Shown here: piece after piece, positions 28,732 through 34,915 of the stretch
Layout: each line of letters opens with the position of its first letter
Numbering within the stretch: the first letter of the stretch is position 1
Notes under the pieces: generated by a model
What the model was told of the DNA's origin: nothing
Seen by the model: the letters and a program-made list of their open reading frames with translations, nothing else
Database searches by the model: none
Program-made: the position numbers and the translations under genes
Assembly (NCBI RefSeq): GCF_937920985.1
Contig: NZ_CALDXR010000048.1
Span: 1 to 34,915 of the forward strand
From: an uncultured Phascolarctobacterium sp.
Lineage (GTDB): Bacteria > Bacillota > Negativicutes > Acidaminococcales > Acidaminococcaceae
Length of the DNA: 34,915 nt
Direction: 5' to 3'

Positions 28732-29613
28732 ATGTCAAAGATTGTCGTAGTAGGTAGCTGTAATATTGATATTACCGTGGAATGTGACCGCTGGGTGCAC
28801 CCCGGAGAAACTATTTTCGGCAACCGCCTGACCGTTTCCCCCGGCGGTAAGGGTGCCAACCAGGCTGTTGCTGCTGCCCGTCTGGGAGCAGATGTTATGA
28901 TGGTTGGCTGCATCGGTGATGACGTATATGGTCAACTGGTGCTGAAGGCTTTGAAGGAGAACAATGTTGATTCCACCTATGTGAAGGTACTGCCGGGTGA
29001 AAACAGCGGTACTGCTCACATTACTGTTGCAGAGGACGATAACACGATTATCGTTATCAAGGCAGCGAATGACCTAGTATCCCCTGAGCTGATTGATGAA
29101 GCATGGGAAGATATCAGCAAGGCAGATATGGTGCTGCTGCAGCACGAAATTCCTGCTGCCACCAATGCCTATGTTATTGAAAAATGCGCAGCGCACGGCG
29201 TGCCGGTGTTGCTGAATCCTGCGCCTGTTGCTCCGGTGCCGCAGGCTTTGCTGGATAAGATTACTTATCTGACTCCCAACGAGCATGAGGCAGCAACACT
29301 GTTTGCCGGTAAGGGCAAGGCGGATATCCTTGACCAGAACCAGGGCAAGGTAATTATGACGCTGGGCAGCAAGGGTGTTGCCTATGCGGAAAAGGGACAG
29401 GTTATTACTGTTCCCGGCTTTAAGGTAAAGCCGGTTGATACTACGGGTGCAGGCGACACCTTTAACGGTGCCTTTGCTGTTGCCCGTGCAAATGGCAAAT
29501 CCATGCAGGAAAGCATCAGCTTTGCCAATGCTGCCGCAGCTCTTTCAGTGCAAAAGCTGGGAGCGCAGGGCGGTATGCCTTATTTACATGAAGTAGAGGA
29601 GATGCTTAAATAA
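28732..29613 (+). CDS. rbsK: Ribokinase
   Basis: It phosphorylates D-ribose to ribose 5-phosphate. The 293-residue PfkB-family kinase starts KIVVVGSCNIDITVECDRW. It has the sugar-binding GGKGANQAVAAARLG (38-52), TPNE (181-184, in place of the common NPNE) and the anion-hole/catalytic motif DTTGAGDTFNGAF with D242 as base. Length is normal. AGGAGG precedes the ATG. It is first in the order rbsK-rbsD-rbsA-rbsC-rbsB. Its stop overlaps rbsD by one base (TAATG). No lacI-type rbsR gene lies next to it, unlike many rbs operons, and no obvious RbsR operator is seen in the 76-bp gap upstream. Confidence 0.95.
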   Translation: MSKIVVVGSCNIDITVECDRWVHPGETIFGNRLTVSPGGKGANQAVAAARLGADVMMVGCIGDDVYGQLVLKALKENNVDSTYVKVLPGENSGTAHITVAEDDNTIIVIKAANDLVSPELIDEAWEDISKADMVLLQHEIPAATNAYVIEKCAAHGVPVLLNPAPVAPVPQALLDKITYLTPNEHEAATLFAGKGKADILDQNQGKVIMTLGSKGVAYAEKGQVITVPGFKVKPVDTTGAGDTFNGAFAVARANGKSMQESISFANAAAALSVQKLGAQGGMPYLHEVEEMLK

Positions 29614-30011
29614 TGCAAAAGGGTGGAATGTTAAACAGCTCTATTGCGAAGGTGCTGGCTGATTTGGGCCACACCGACACTATCGTTATCGGTGACTGCG
29701 GTCTGCCTGTGCCTGCAGGCGTGCAGAAAATCGACCTGGCTCTGAAGCCGGGAACTCTTTCCTTCCTGGAGGTTGTTGAAGAAGTAGCCAAGAATATGGT
29801 TATCGAAAAGGTAGAAATTGCAGCGGAAATGGAAGGCAGAAATCCTGCTGTCTACGGCGCTATGAAGCAGCTTTTCACTGAAGAGCAGTGGATTATCGAT
29901 GCAGATCACGAAGCCTTCAAGGAGGCAACCAAGCATGCAAAATGCATTATCCGCACCGGCGAAATTACTCCTTTTGCCAATGTGATTCTGCACAGCAATG
30001 TTTTCTTTTAA
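29613..30011 (+). CDS. rbsD: D-ribose pyranase
   Basis: RbsD interconverts the pyranose and furanose forms of ribose so that ribokinase can act. The 132-residue protein starts MQKGGMLNSSIAKVLADLGHTDTIVIGDCGLP-type sequence, with the catalytic His expected at H20 in LGHTD. It ends with the family motif IIRTGEITPFANVILHSNVFF-type tail. Length matches the family. It is coupled to rbsK by a 1-nt overlap, with GAGGAG inside the end of rbsK. The transporter genes follow 31 bp later. Confidence 0.96.
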   Translation: MQKGGMLNSSIAKVLADLGHTDTIVIGDCGLPVPAGVQKIDLALKPGTLSFLEVVEEVAKNMVIEKVEIAAEMEGRNPAVYGAMKQLFTEEQWIIDADHEAFKEATKHAKCIIRTGEITPFANVILHSNVFF

Positions 30012-30042
30012 AAATTAGCGTAAGGTAGGAATAAGGAAAAGT

Positions 30043-31524
30043 ATGGAGATTGAATTAAGAAATATCCATAAGGCCTTTGGTTCTAATGAGGTGCTCAAGG
30101 GTGTTGACCTGAAGCTTAAAAGCGGTGAGGTACACGCTCTGATGGGTGAAAACGGTGCCGGCAAATCAACACTGATGAATATTCTGACGGGTATTCACAA
30201 GCAGGATAAGGGACAGATTTTTGTCGACGGCAAGGAAATCAGCTTCAAAAATCCTCTGGAGGCAGAAGCTTACGGCATCGCCTTCATCCATCAGGAGCTG
30301 AATATATGGCCGAACATGAGCATTCTGGAAAACCTGTTTTTGATGCACAGCGTAACCAACGGCATGGGTATCCTGGATTTTAAGGCTATGCGTGCTATGG
30401 CAGAGCAGAAATGCCGTGAAATTGAAATTGAGCTGCCACTGGATATGGAAGCCGGCGAATGCTCGGTAGGACAGCAGCAGATGACGGAAATCGTCCGTAA
30501 CCTTCTGCTGGATGCCAAGGTTGTTATTATGGACGAGCCTACGGCGGCGCTGACCGAAAGAGAAACAGAAAAGCTCTTTGAGGTTATGCGCTCCTTGAAA
30601 AAACGCGGTGTAGCAATGGTGTATATTTCGCACCGTATGGAAGAGGTTACACAGAACTGCGACACGATTACCGTTATGCGTGACGGCGTATCCGTTGCAA
30701 CCAAGCCTGTTAAGGAATACAGCATGGAGCAGATTGTCCGCGATATGGTAGGACGCTCCATTACGGAATTTTATCCCGGCCGCCGCAATAAGCCGGGCGA
30801 GGTGCTGCTGGAGGTTAAGCACTTTGAGCAGCCGGGTGTTTTCCATGATATTAACTTTAACCTGCGCAAGGGCGAGATTTTGGGCTTTGCCGGCCTCATG
30901 GGCAGCGGCCGTACCGAAATCATGCGCGCTGTTTTCGGCGTAGATCCTCATGCAGGCGGCGAGCTGGTTTTCAAGGGCGAGCCTTTGAAGATTACTAAGC
31001 CTGAGGATGCTATTAAGGCGGGTATGGGCTTTGTAACCGAAAACCGCAAAACAGAGGGTCTGATTCTGGATTTTTCCATTTTGCGCAACATTGCTTTGCC
31101 AAGTGTTGACAGCTTTGCCAAAAGCGGTGTCATCAATTTTAATGTTCTTAATAATTTTGCCGATAAAATGGCAGCAAAGCTGGGCGTAAAGACCAGCAGC
31201 CTGGACCTTGAGGCCGGTGCGTTGTCCGGCGGTAACCAGCAGAAGGTGGTTATTGCCAAATGGGTTGGCATGCACCCGGAGGTCATTATTATGGATGAGC
31301 CTACCCGTGGTATCGACGTAGGTGCAAAACGCGATATATATGAGCTGATGAACGAGCTTACTGCAAGTGGTGTTTCGATTATTATGGTTTCCTCGGAGCT
31401 GCCGGAGGTACTGGGCATGAGCGACCGCATCGTCGTTGTCCACGAAGGCCGCATTGCCGGCGAGCTGCTGCATGATGAAGCAGACCAGGAAAAAATTATG
31501 ACACTTGCAACGGGAGGGCAATAA
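30043..31524 (+). CDS. rbsA: Ribose ABC transporter ATP-binding protein
   Basis: This 493-residue double ATPase energises ribose import. The first nucleotide domain has Walker A GENGAGKST (35-43), SVGQQQMTEIVRNLL and Walker B VVIMDEPTAAL. The second has the altered Walker A GLMGSGRTE usual in this subfamily, a full LSGGNQQKVVIAKW signature near 393-406 and Walker B VIIMDEPTRGIDVG. VTENRKTEGL between them is also typical of RbsA/MglA-type proteins. It works with RbsC and RbsB at the cytoplasmic membrane. The ribosome site is AAGGA. The gap to rbsC is 5 bp. Confidence 0.96.
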   Translation: MEIELRNIHKAFGSNEVLKGVDLKLKSGEVHALMGENGAGKSTLMNILTGIHKQDKGQIFVDGKEISFKNPLEAEAYGIAFIHQELNIWPNMSILENLFLMHSVTNGMGILDFKAMRAMAEQKCREIEIELPLDMEAGECSVGQQQMTEIVRNLLLDAKVVIMDEPTAALTERETEKLFEVMRSLKKRGVAMVYISHRMEEVTQNCDTITVMRDGVSVATKPVKEYSMEQIVRDMVGRSITEFYPGRRNKPGEVLLEVKHFEQPGVFHDINFNLRKGEILGFAGLMGSGRTEIMRAVFGVDPHAGGELVFKGEPLKITKPEDAIKAGMGFVTENRKTEGLILDFSILRNIALPSVDSFAKSGVINFNVLNNFADKMAAKLGVKTSSLDLEAGALSGGNQQKVVIAKWVGMHPEVIIMDEPTRGIDVGAKRDIYELMNELTASGVSIIMVSSELPEVLGMSDRIVVVHEGRIAGELLHDEADQEKIMTLATGGQ

Positions 31525-31529
31525 AAATA

Positions 31530-32459
31530 ATGGATGTAAAAGCAATCTTGAAAAAATCCGGTTCCATAATCGGACTTGTTGTGTTGTTTGTGGTTATTTC
31601 CTGCCTCAACAGCAGCTTTATCGACCCCAGCAACCTGAAAAACCTGCTGCGTCAGGTTTCTATCAATGCCTTAATTTCCTTTGGCATGACCTTTGTTATC
31701 TTAACCGGCGGGATTGATTTGTCCGTCGGCAGTATTCTGGCGCTTTCCAGTGCACTCATGGGCAGCTTTATCAAGGGCGGTATGGATCCTGTATTCGGTA
31801 TCGTGCTGGCCTGCCTCATCGGTGCTGCACTGGGCAGTGTCAACGGCCTGGTAATTACCTACGGCAAGGTGGCGCCCTTTATCGCAACCCTGGCGACCAT
31901 GACCATTTTCCGTGGTCTGACACTGGTATATACCAACGGCAACCCTATCAGCAGCCTGTCTGAGGATGACCGCTTCCTTGAATTCGGCCAGGGCTATGTT
32001 GCTGGTCTGCCGGTTCCTGCCATTATGATGCTGATTATGTTTTTCATTTTGTGGTTCATCCTGCACAAAACTCCGCTGGGACGCAAAACCTATGCTGTCG
32101 GCGGCAATGAGAAGGTTTCCTTCATCGCAGGTATTAAAATCAACCGCATTAAAATATTTGCTTATACCGTAACAGGTTTCCTCTGCGGTATGGCAGGCGC
32201 AATCCTTACCAGCCGTCTGAACAGTGCTCAGCCTACTGCCGGCACCGGCTATGAGCTGGATGCTATCGCAGCTGTAGTACTCGGCGGCACCAGTCTTTCC
32301 GGCGGTAAGGGCCGCATCTTCGGTACCATTATCGGTGCGCTGATTATCGGTACGCTGAACAATGGTCTGAATATCTTAAACGTATCCAGCTTTTACCAAC
32401 AAGTTGTCAAAGGTATTGTAATTTTGCTGGCTGTGCTGATGGACAGAAAGAAAAACTAA
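31530..32459 (+). CDS. rbsC: Ribose ABC transporter permease
   Basis: This 309-residue membrane protein of the BPD_transp_2/RbsC family has about 8-10 hydrophobic helices, starting at residue 13. Family motifs are INALISFGMTFVILTGGIDL-SVGSI, NGLVITYGKVAPFIATLATM, RTYAVGGNE-like GRKTYAVGGNE, and LDAIAAVVLGGTSLSGGKGR near the C-terminal third. It forms the sugar channel with RbsA. GGGAGG within the end of rbsA serves as ribosome site. A structured 106-nt gap separates it from rbsB. Confidence 0.96.
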   Translation: MDVKAILKKSGSIIGLVVLFVVISCLNSSFIDPSNLKNLLRQVSINALISFGMTFVILTGGIDLSVGSILALSSALMGSFIKGGMDPVFGIVLACLIGAALGSVNGLVITYGKVAPFIATLATMTIFRGLTLVYTNGNPISSLSEDDRFLEFGQGYVAGLPVPAIMMLIMFFILWFILHKTPLGRKTYAVGGNEKVSFIAGIKINRIKIFAYTVTGFLCGMAGAILTSRLNSAQPTAGTGYELDAIAAVVLGGTSLSGGKGRIFGTIIGALIIGTLNNGLNILNVSSFYQQVVKGIVILLAVLMDRKKN

Positions 32460-32464
32460 GCGTG

Positions 32465-32532
32465 ATGCGGACGTAAAGCACCGTTCGGTGCTTTTCAGCC
32501 GCAGCCTGCTTAATGCAAGTTTTTGTCCGCAT
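32465..32532 (+). promoter_or_regulatory. Structured intercistronic RNA between rbsC and rbsB
   Basis: The outer arms ATGCGGAC (32465-32472) and GTCCGCAT (32525-32532) are perfect complements. They enclose a hairpin AAAGCACCG/CGGTGCTTT (32475-32483 with 32486-32494) followed by only two further bases of T-poor sequence (tcagcc). It could be a weak terminator, an RNA processing site or a 5' stabiliser for the rbsB message. Confidence 0.5.
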
Positions 32533-32565
32533 AGTAATTTCTAATTCCGGGAGGTATTTTCTCAC

Positions 32566-33480
32566 ATGAAAAAAATTTTATTGGTATTAACCTGCATTGT
32601 AGCAATGGCTATGATGATTGTCGGCTGCGGCGGCAGCGACAAGAAGGATGCTGCAAAAGGCAACGACAAGAAAATCACCGTTGGCTTCTCCGTATCCACT
32701 CAAAACAATCCGTTCTTCGTTTCTCTGGCTAAAGGCGTAGAAGCTAAGGCTAAGGAGCTGGGCGTAACCGTAAAGGTTGTTGACGCTCAGAACGATCCTG
32801 CAAAGCAGGCTAATGATATTGCTGACCTGCTGCAGCAAAACATCAGCGTTCTGCTGGTTAACCCTGTTGACTCTGATGCAATTTCTACATCCGTAAAGGC
32901 TGCCAACAAGGCTAACATCCCTGTTATCTGCCTTGACCGCAGCGCTAACCAGGGCGATGTAGCATGCCTGGTTGCTTCCGATAACGTAAAGGGCGGCGAA
33001 ATGGCTGCTGATTACATTATCAAAAAGCTGGGCGAAAAGGTTAAGGTTGCTGAGCTGGAGGGTATCCCCGGTGCCAGTGCTTCCCGTGAACGCGGCGAAG
33101 GCTTCCACAAGCTGGCTGACAGCAAGCTGACCGTTGTTGCTAAACAGACTGCTGAATTTGACCGCAGCAAGGGTCTGACTGTAGCAGAAAACATGCTGCA
33201 GGCTAACCCGGACATCAAAGCTATTTTCGCTCAGAACGACGAAATGGCTTTGGGTGCAATCGAAGCTGCTAAGAGTGCTGGCAAGCAAATCTTCATCGTT
33301 GGCTTTGACGGCACTGCTGACGGCGTAAAGGCTGTAGAAAGCGGCGCTATGAGCGCTACTATCGCTCAACAGCCGGAAATCATGGGCCAGCAAGGTCTGG
33401 AAGTAGCTGTTAAGGCTGCTAAAGGCGAAAAAGTAGAAGCTAAGATTTCTGCTCCGCTGAAGCTCATCGAAAAGAAATAA
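32566..33480 (+). CDS. rbsB: Ribose ABC transporter substrate-binding lipoprotein
   Basis: This 304-residue lipoprotein has a type II signal peptide with lipobox MIVG/C (C21), followed by a flexible GGSDKKDAAKGNDKK linker. The periplasmic-binding-protein type 1 fold follows: VGFSVSTQNNPFFVSLAKG, NPVDSDAISTSVKAANKANI, VICLDRS, EGIPGASASRERGEGF, AIFAQNDEMALGAIEAAKSA and GFDGTADGVKAVESG. These are typical ribose-binding residues, so ribose is the likely ligand. The ribosome site GGGAGGT lies 10 nt before the ATG. Codon use is markedly biased (GCT, AAC, GAA, CTG), suggesting high expression, as expected for a binding protein. Last gene of the operon. Confidence 0.96.
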   Translation: MKKILLVLTCIVAMAMMIVGCGGSDKKDAAKGNDKKITVGFSVSTQNNPFFVSLAKGVEAKAKELGVTVKVVDAQNDPAKQANDIADLLQQNISVLLVNPVDSDAISTSVKAANKANIPVICLDRSANQGDVACLVASDNVKGGEMAADYIIKKLGEKVKVAELEGIPGASASRERGEGFHKLADSKLTVVAKQTAEFDRSKGLTVAENMLQANPDIKAIFAQNDEMALGAIEAAKSAGKQIFIVGFDGTADGVKAVESGAMSATIAQQPEIMGQQGLEVAVKAAKGEKVEAKISAPLKLIEKK

Positions 33481-33520
33481 TAGCCGCTTAATTTATATTA
33501 ACCTGACAACTTGAAGCAAT

Positions 33521-33560
33521 AATGCCTCTGCGCGTTCGCGTGGGGGCATTTTGTTTTTTG
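33521..33560 (+). terminator. Terminator of the rbs operon
   Basis: AATGCCTC (33521-33528) pairs with GGGGCATT (33543-33550), one G-T pair, with a CGCG-ttCGCG inner stem. It is followed by ttgtttttt. Confidence 0.88.
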
Positions 33561-33635
33561 GAGGCGGTGGGGCGTGAGGATTTGAGGGGCGTCTGTGATG
33601 TGTTGGCGCTGGTGTATTGGTTTGGTGTCTTTAGA

Positions 33636-33748
33636 TACTAATGGCTTTTTTTTATCGCATTTGTCAGACAAGAAAAAATACTTTTCAAAAAGTTCACAAA
33701 ATCGATTTTTCCCTTGTCTGACATTTGGGCATTTTTTTGCCATTAGTA
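33636..33748. repeat. 113-bp imperfect inverted-repeat element (MITE-like)
   Basis: The ends are exact inverted copies: TACTAATGGC (33636-33645) and GCCATTAGTA (33739-33748). Further in, TGTCAGACAAG (33662-33672) faces CTTGTCTGACA (33713-33723). Between these pairs are A or T tracts, and the centre of about 40 bp is unpaired. It encodes nothing and has the look of a small transposable relic or a large hairpin RNA. Confidence 0.6.
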
Positions 33749-33784
33749 AAGTGAATCTTCTTTTTTCTATCTTCCTTTTTTTAA

Positions 33785-33898
33785 GCCTATAAAGCAAAAA
33801 ATCCTGCCGGTGGCATCAAGCTGAAATATCTTATCAACGCCCGTCAGGATATCAAAAATGTTGTGGATACGGAGATAGTACCGCTGCTGAACTTCTGA
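33785..33898 (+). pseudogene. Possible C-terminal gene remnant (37 codons)
   Basis: This frame, from just after an in-frame stop, reads AYKAKNPAGGIKLKYLINAR then QDIKNVVDTEIVPLLNF and stop. The composition is protein-like and the upstream DNA is an A/T-rich non-coding tract next to an inverted-repeat element. It may be the tail of a lost gene. There is no start codon or ribosome site, and I do not recognise the family. Chance is a real alternative. Confidence 0.3.
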
Positions 33899-34028
33899 TG
33901 CAGGCGCATGTAGCGGAGCGTTCTGCCGATTGTATATAATTACGTTGGACTGGCAATGCACGCAGGGGAGCGGAAGGCAAAGCAAATGCTTTGCCGGTAG
34001 CGATTGCACTTCGCATAGCACGCAAAAT
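33899..34028. other. Non-coding DNA with a small hairpin
   Basis: There is no convincing gene. A perfect 8-bp hairpin GGCAAAGC-aaat-GCTTTGCC lies at 33976-33995. Confidence 0.5.
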
Positions 34029-34073
34029 ACAGTAAAGGCGTTCTACTTAAGTACGGTAGAACGCCTTTACTGT
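34029..34073. terminator. 18-bp perfect inverted repeat, probable terminator for the Rpn gene
   Basis: ACAGTAAAGGCGTTCTAC (34029-34046) and its complement (34056-34073) enclose a 9-nt loop. On the minus strand it is followed by attttgcg. It lies downstream of the minus-strand nuclease gene and its duplicated tail. The T run is short, so termination is likely but not certain. Confidence 0.6.
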
Positions 34074-34081
34074 TTAAAGTT

Positions 34082-34137
34082 CGTATCGAGTTTCAAGTAA
34101 CTGATTTCATCGTCAATCTGCTTGGTGAAATCAGTGT
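34082..34137 (-). pseudogene. Duplicated internal fragment of the Rpn-family gene
   Basis: About 56 bp match 34413-34469 inside the adjacent gene with only a handful of changes, mostly g for a. Read on the minus strand it encodes the same peptide block, DFTKQIDDEISYLKLDT, followed directly by non-homologous sequence. It is a broken copy, either from a deleted tandem paralogue or from a local duplication. Confidence 0.75.
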
Positions 34138-34145
34138 TAGAGTGG

Positions 34146-34915
34146 TTAAGCTTCTTCCTTCAGCTTTTCCACATCAGCGAGAGATAAATTTGTCAGCTCC
34201 GCAATATCCTGCAGAGAATAGCAGCCCTTAGACAGCATGCGTTTAGCAGTAGCAAGGTTGGCATTGTTTTCACCTTTAGCCATGCCTATAGCTTCGCCTT
34301 CAACAAGGCCTACGTTTTTGCCTTCAGCAAAGCCGATGTCCTTGCCTTCAGCAATACCTTCGCGCCGTTCATCCAACAAACGAGCTTCCATAAGCATAAA
34401 TTCTCGCCTCACTTTCGTATCAAGTTTCAAGTAACTAATTTCATCGTCAATCTGCTTAGTAAAATCAGTAGTTACAATGTGATTATTGACATAATCATAG
34501 AAGCTTTTAAGATCCTTGGAGATTTCGCCATGCGTACCCTGAGTGTTTAAAAGCATCGTAGTTGTTTCATCCGGAAGCTCCAGCTCCAAATCCTCCAGGC
34601 AGCGCTTTTTAAAGGTGTAGACATATTTACCTTTTTCAAAGAAATCAAAAATGCAGATGAATATGATGTAGGTCGGCGGCAGCAGGTCATAAGGCTGGCC
34701 AGCCTGCAGCAAATCAAAATCAAGCAGCGCCTGATAATAGCGCGAGCGTTTGGGCAGGACAAAGGCTTTGGTTTGGGGATTCTTTTTGTTTTTTACCTGC
34801 ATTTCCAGATTATAATGTGTATTCTTGTCATCTGCTACGATGATATCCAGGCGGATGCCGTGGCTTGTGTAGTTAGGATCAATAGTTTTTTCTGCCTCAA
34901 TGTAGTTGATGTCTG
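34146..34915 (-). CDS. Rpn family PD-(D/E)XK nuclease (5' end outside window)
   Basis: The frame stays open to the window edge, so the N terminus is missing. The visible N-terminal part carries the PD-(D/E)XK core: GIRLDIIVADD (catalytic Asp) and YNLEMQVKN (E-x-Q). Rpn/RpnA-like proteins (PDDEXK_2, often called putative transposase) are DNA nucleases that stimulate recombination. A middle helical domain follows, including TTDFTKQIDDEISYLKLDT. Glycine repeats EGKDIGFAEGKNVGLVEGEA, a hallmark of the family, lead to a helical end ELTNLSLADVEKLKEEA. The full-length family size is near 300 residues, and about 256 are visible. A copied fragment lies just downstream. Confidence 0.92.
   Translation of the reverse strand, partial: DINYIEAEKTIDPNYTSHGIRLDIIVADDKNTHYNLEMQVKNKKNPQTKAFVLPKRSRYYQALLDFDLLQAGQPYDLLPPTYIIFICIFDFFEKGKYVYTFKKRCLEDLELELPDETTTMLLNTQGTHGEISKDLKSFYDYVNNHIVTTDFTKQIDDEISYLKLDTKVRREFMLMEARLLDERREGIAEGKDIGFAEGKNVGLVEGEAIGMAKGENNANLATAKRMLSKGCYSLQDIAELTNLSLADVEKLKEEA

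Noticed and set aside
33595..33792. Plus-strand frame of 65 codons over the inverted-repeat element
   Set aside because: It is Phe/Ser/Leu-rich because of T tracts, and it runs through both arms of the 113-bp inverted repeat.
33767..34021. Minus-strand frame of 84 codons
   Set aside because: It covers a hairpin and lacks a ribosome site. His/Cys/Leu-rich composition suggests chance.
1..34915. tRNA or rRNA genes, prophage or attachment sites
   Set aside because: I found no cloverleaf with a CCA end, no rRNA-like stretch, and no integrase or phage structural genes.

Overview
The window reads as chromosomal DNA from a Negativicutes bacterium, a diderm member of the Firmicutes. Acidaminococcaceae, perhaps a Phascolarctobacterium relative, is my best guess but cannot be proved here. 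Housekeeping genes follow Firmicutes order (ireB-ruvX-DUF1292-mltG-U32). The surface proteins, however, need an outer membrane: a YadA-type trimeric autotransporter with a C-terminal SLH domain, and the end of a giant beta-repeat adhesin. Shine-Dalgarno sites are strong, and several promoters carry an extended -10 (TGn upstream of the -10 hexamer).

Layout. 1-1460: 3' end of a huge surface protein built from near-identical 291-bp MBG-like repeats. 1728-5543: ireB, ruvX, DUF1292, mltG, U32/TrhP-like hydroxylase and DUF4911. 5753-8115: PhoB/PhoR-type two-component pair. 8217-10492: ACT-domain protein, PFL/DUF711 protein and endonuclease III. 11116-13413: YadA-SLH adhesin. 13545-13760: small hydrophilic protein on the minus strand. 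13826-14195: two copies of a hairpin-rich dispersed element. 14278-17846 (minus): a NuoF/GltD-like flavoprotein overlapping a 574-residue [FeFe] hydrogenase. 18129-19508: sodium:solute symporter. 19514-20040: a par/Fst-like type I toxin-antitoxin locus with a duplicated antisense RNA. 20175-23585: dnaE. 23721-28655: etfB, ferredoxin, etfA, small DUF2007-like protein, pyruvate kinase and an unknown helical protein. 28732-33480: rbsK-rbsD-rbsA-rbsC-rbsB. 33481-34145: decayed, hairpin-rich intergenic DNA. 34146-34915 (minus): Rpn-family PD-(D/E)XK nuclease running off the window.

How the genes fit together. The hydrogenase/flavoprotein pair and the Etf-ferredoxin cluster suggest an anaerobe that moves electrons among ferredoxin, NAD(P)H and H2. 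Ribose enters through RbsABC, is converted by RbsD and RbsK, and its carbon ultimately reaches pyruvate kinase. The envelope genes fit a Negativicutes cell in which SLH domains tie the outer membrane to peptidoglycan.

The most interesting item is the 28-codon holin-like toxin at 19853-19939. It faces a tandem pair of about 90-nt RNAs, each with its own promoter and terminator. Direct repeats at opposite ends of the convergent transcripts recall the enterococcal par locus. One RNA unit has lost its toxin. Other points of note are the YadA-SLH architecture, a pyruvate kinase swivel domain lacking its usual histidine, a ferredoxin gene between etfB and etfA, a perfect cre-consensus site, and a partial duplication beside the Rpn gene.
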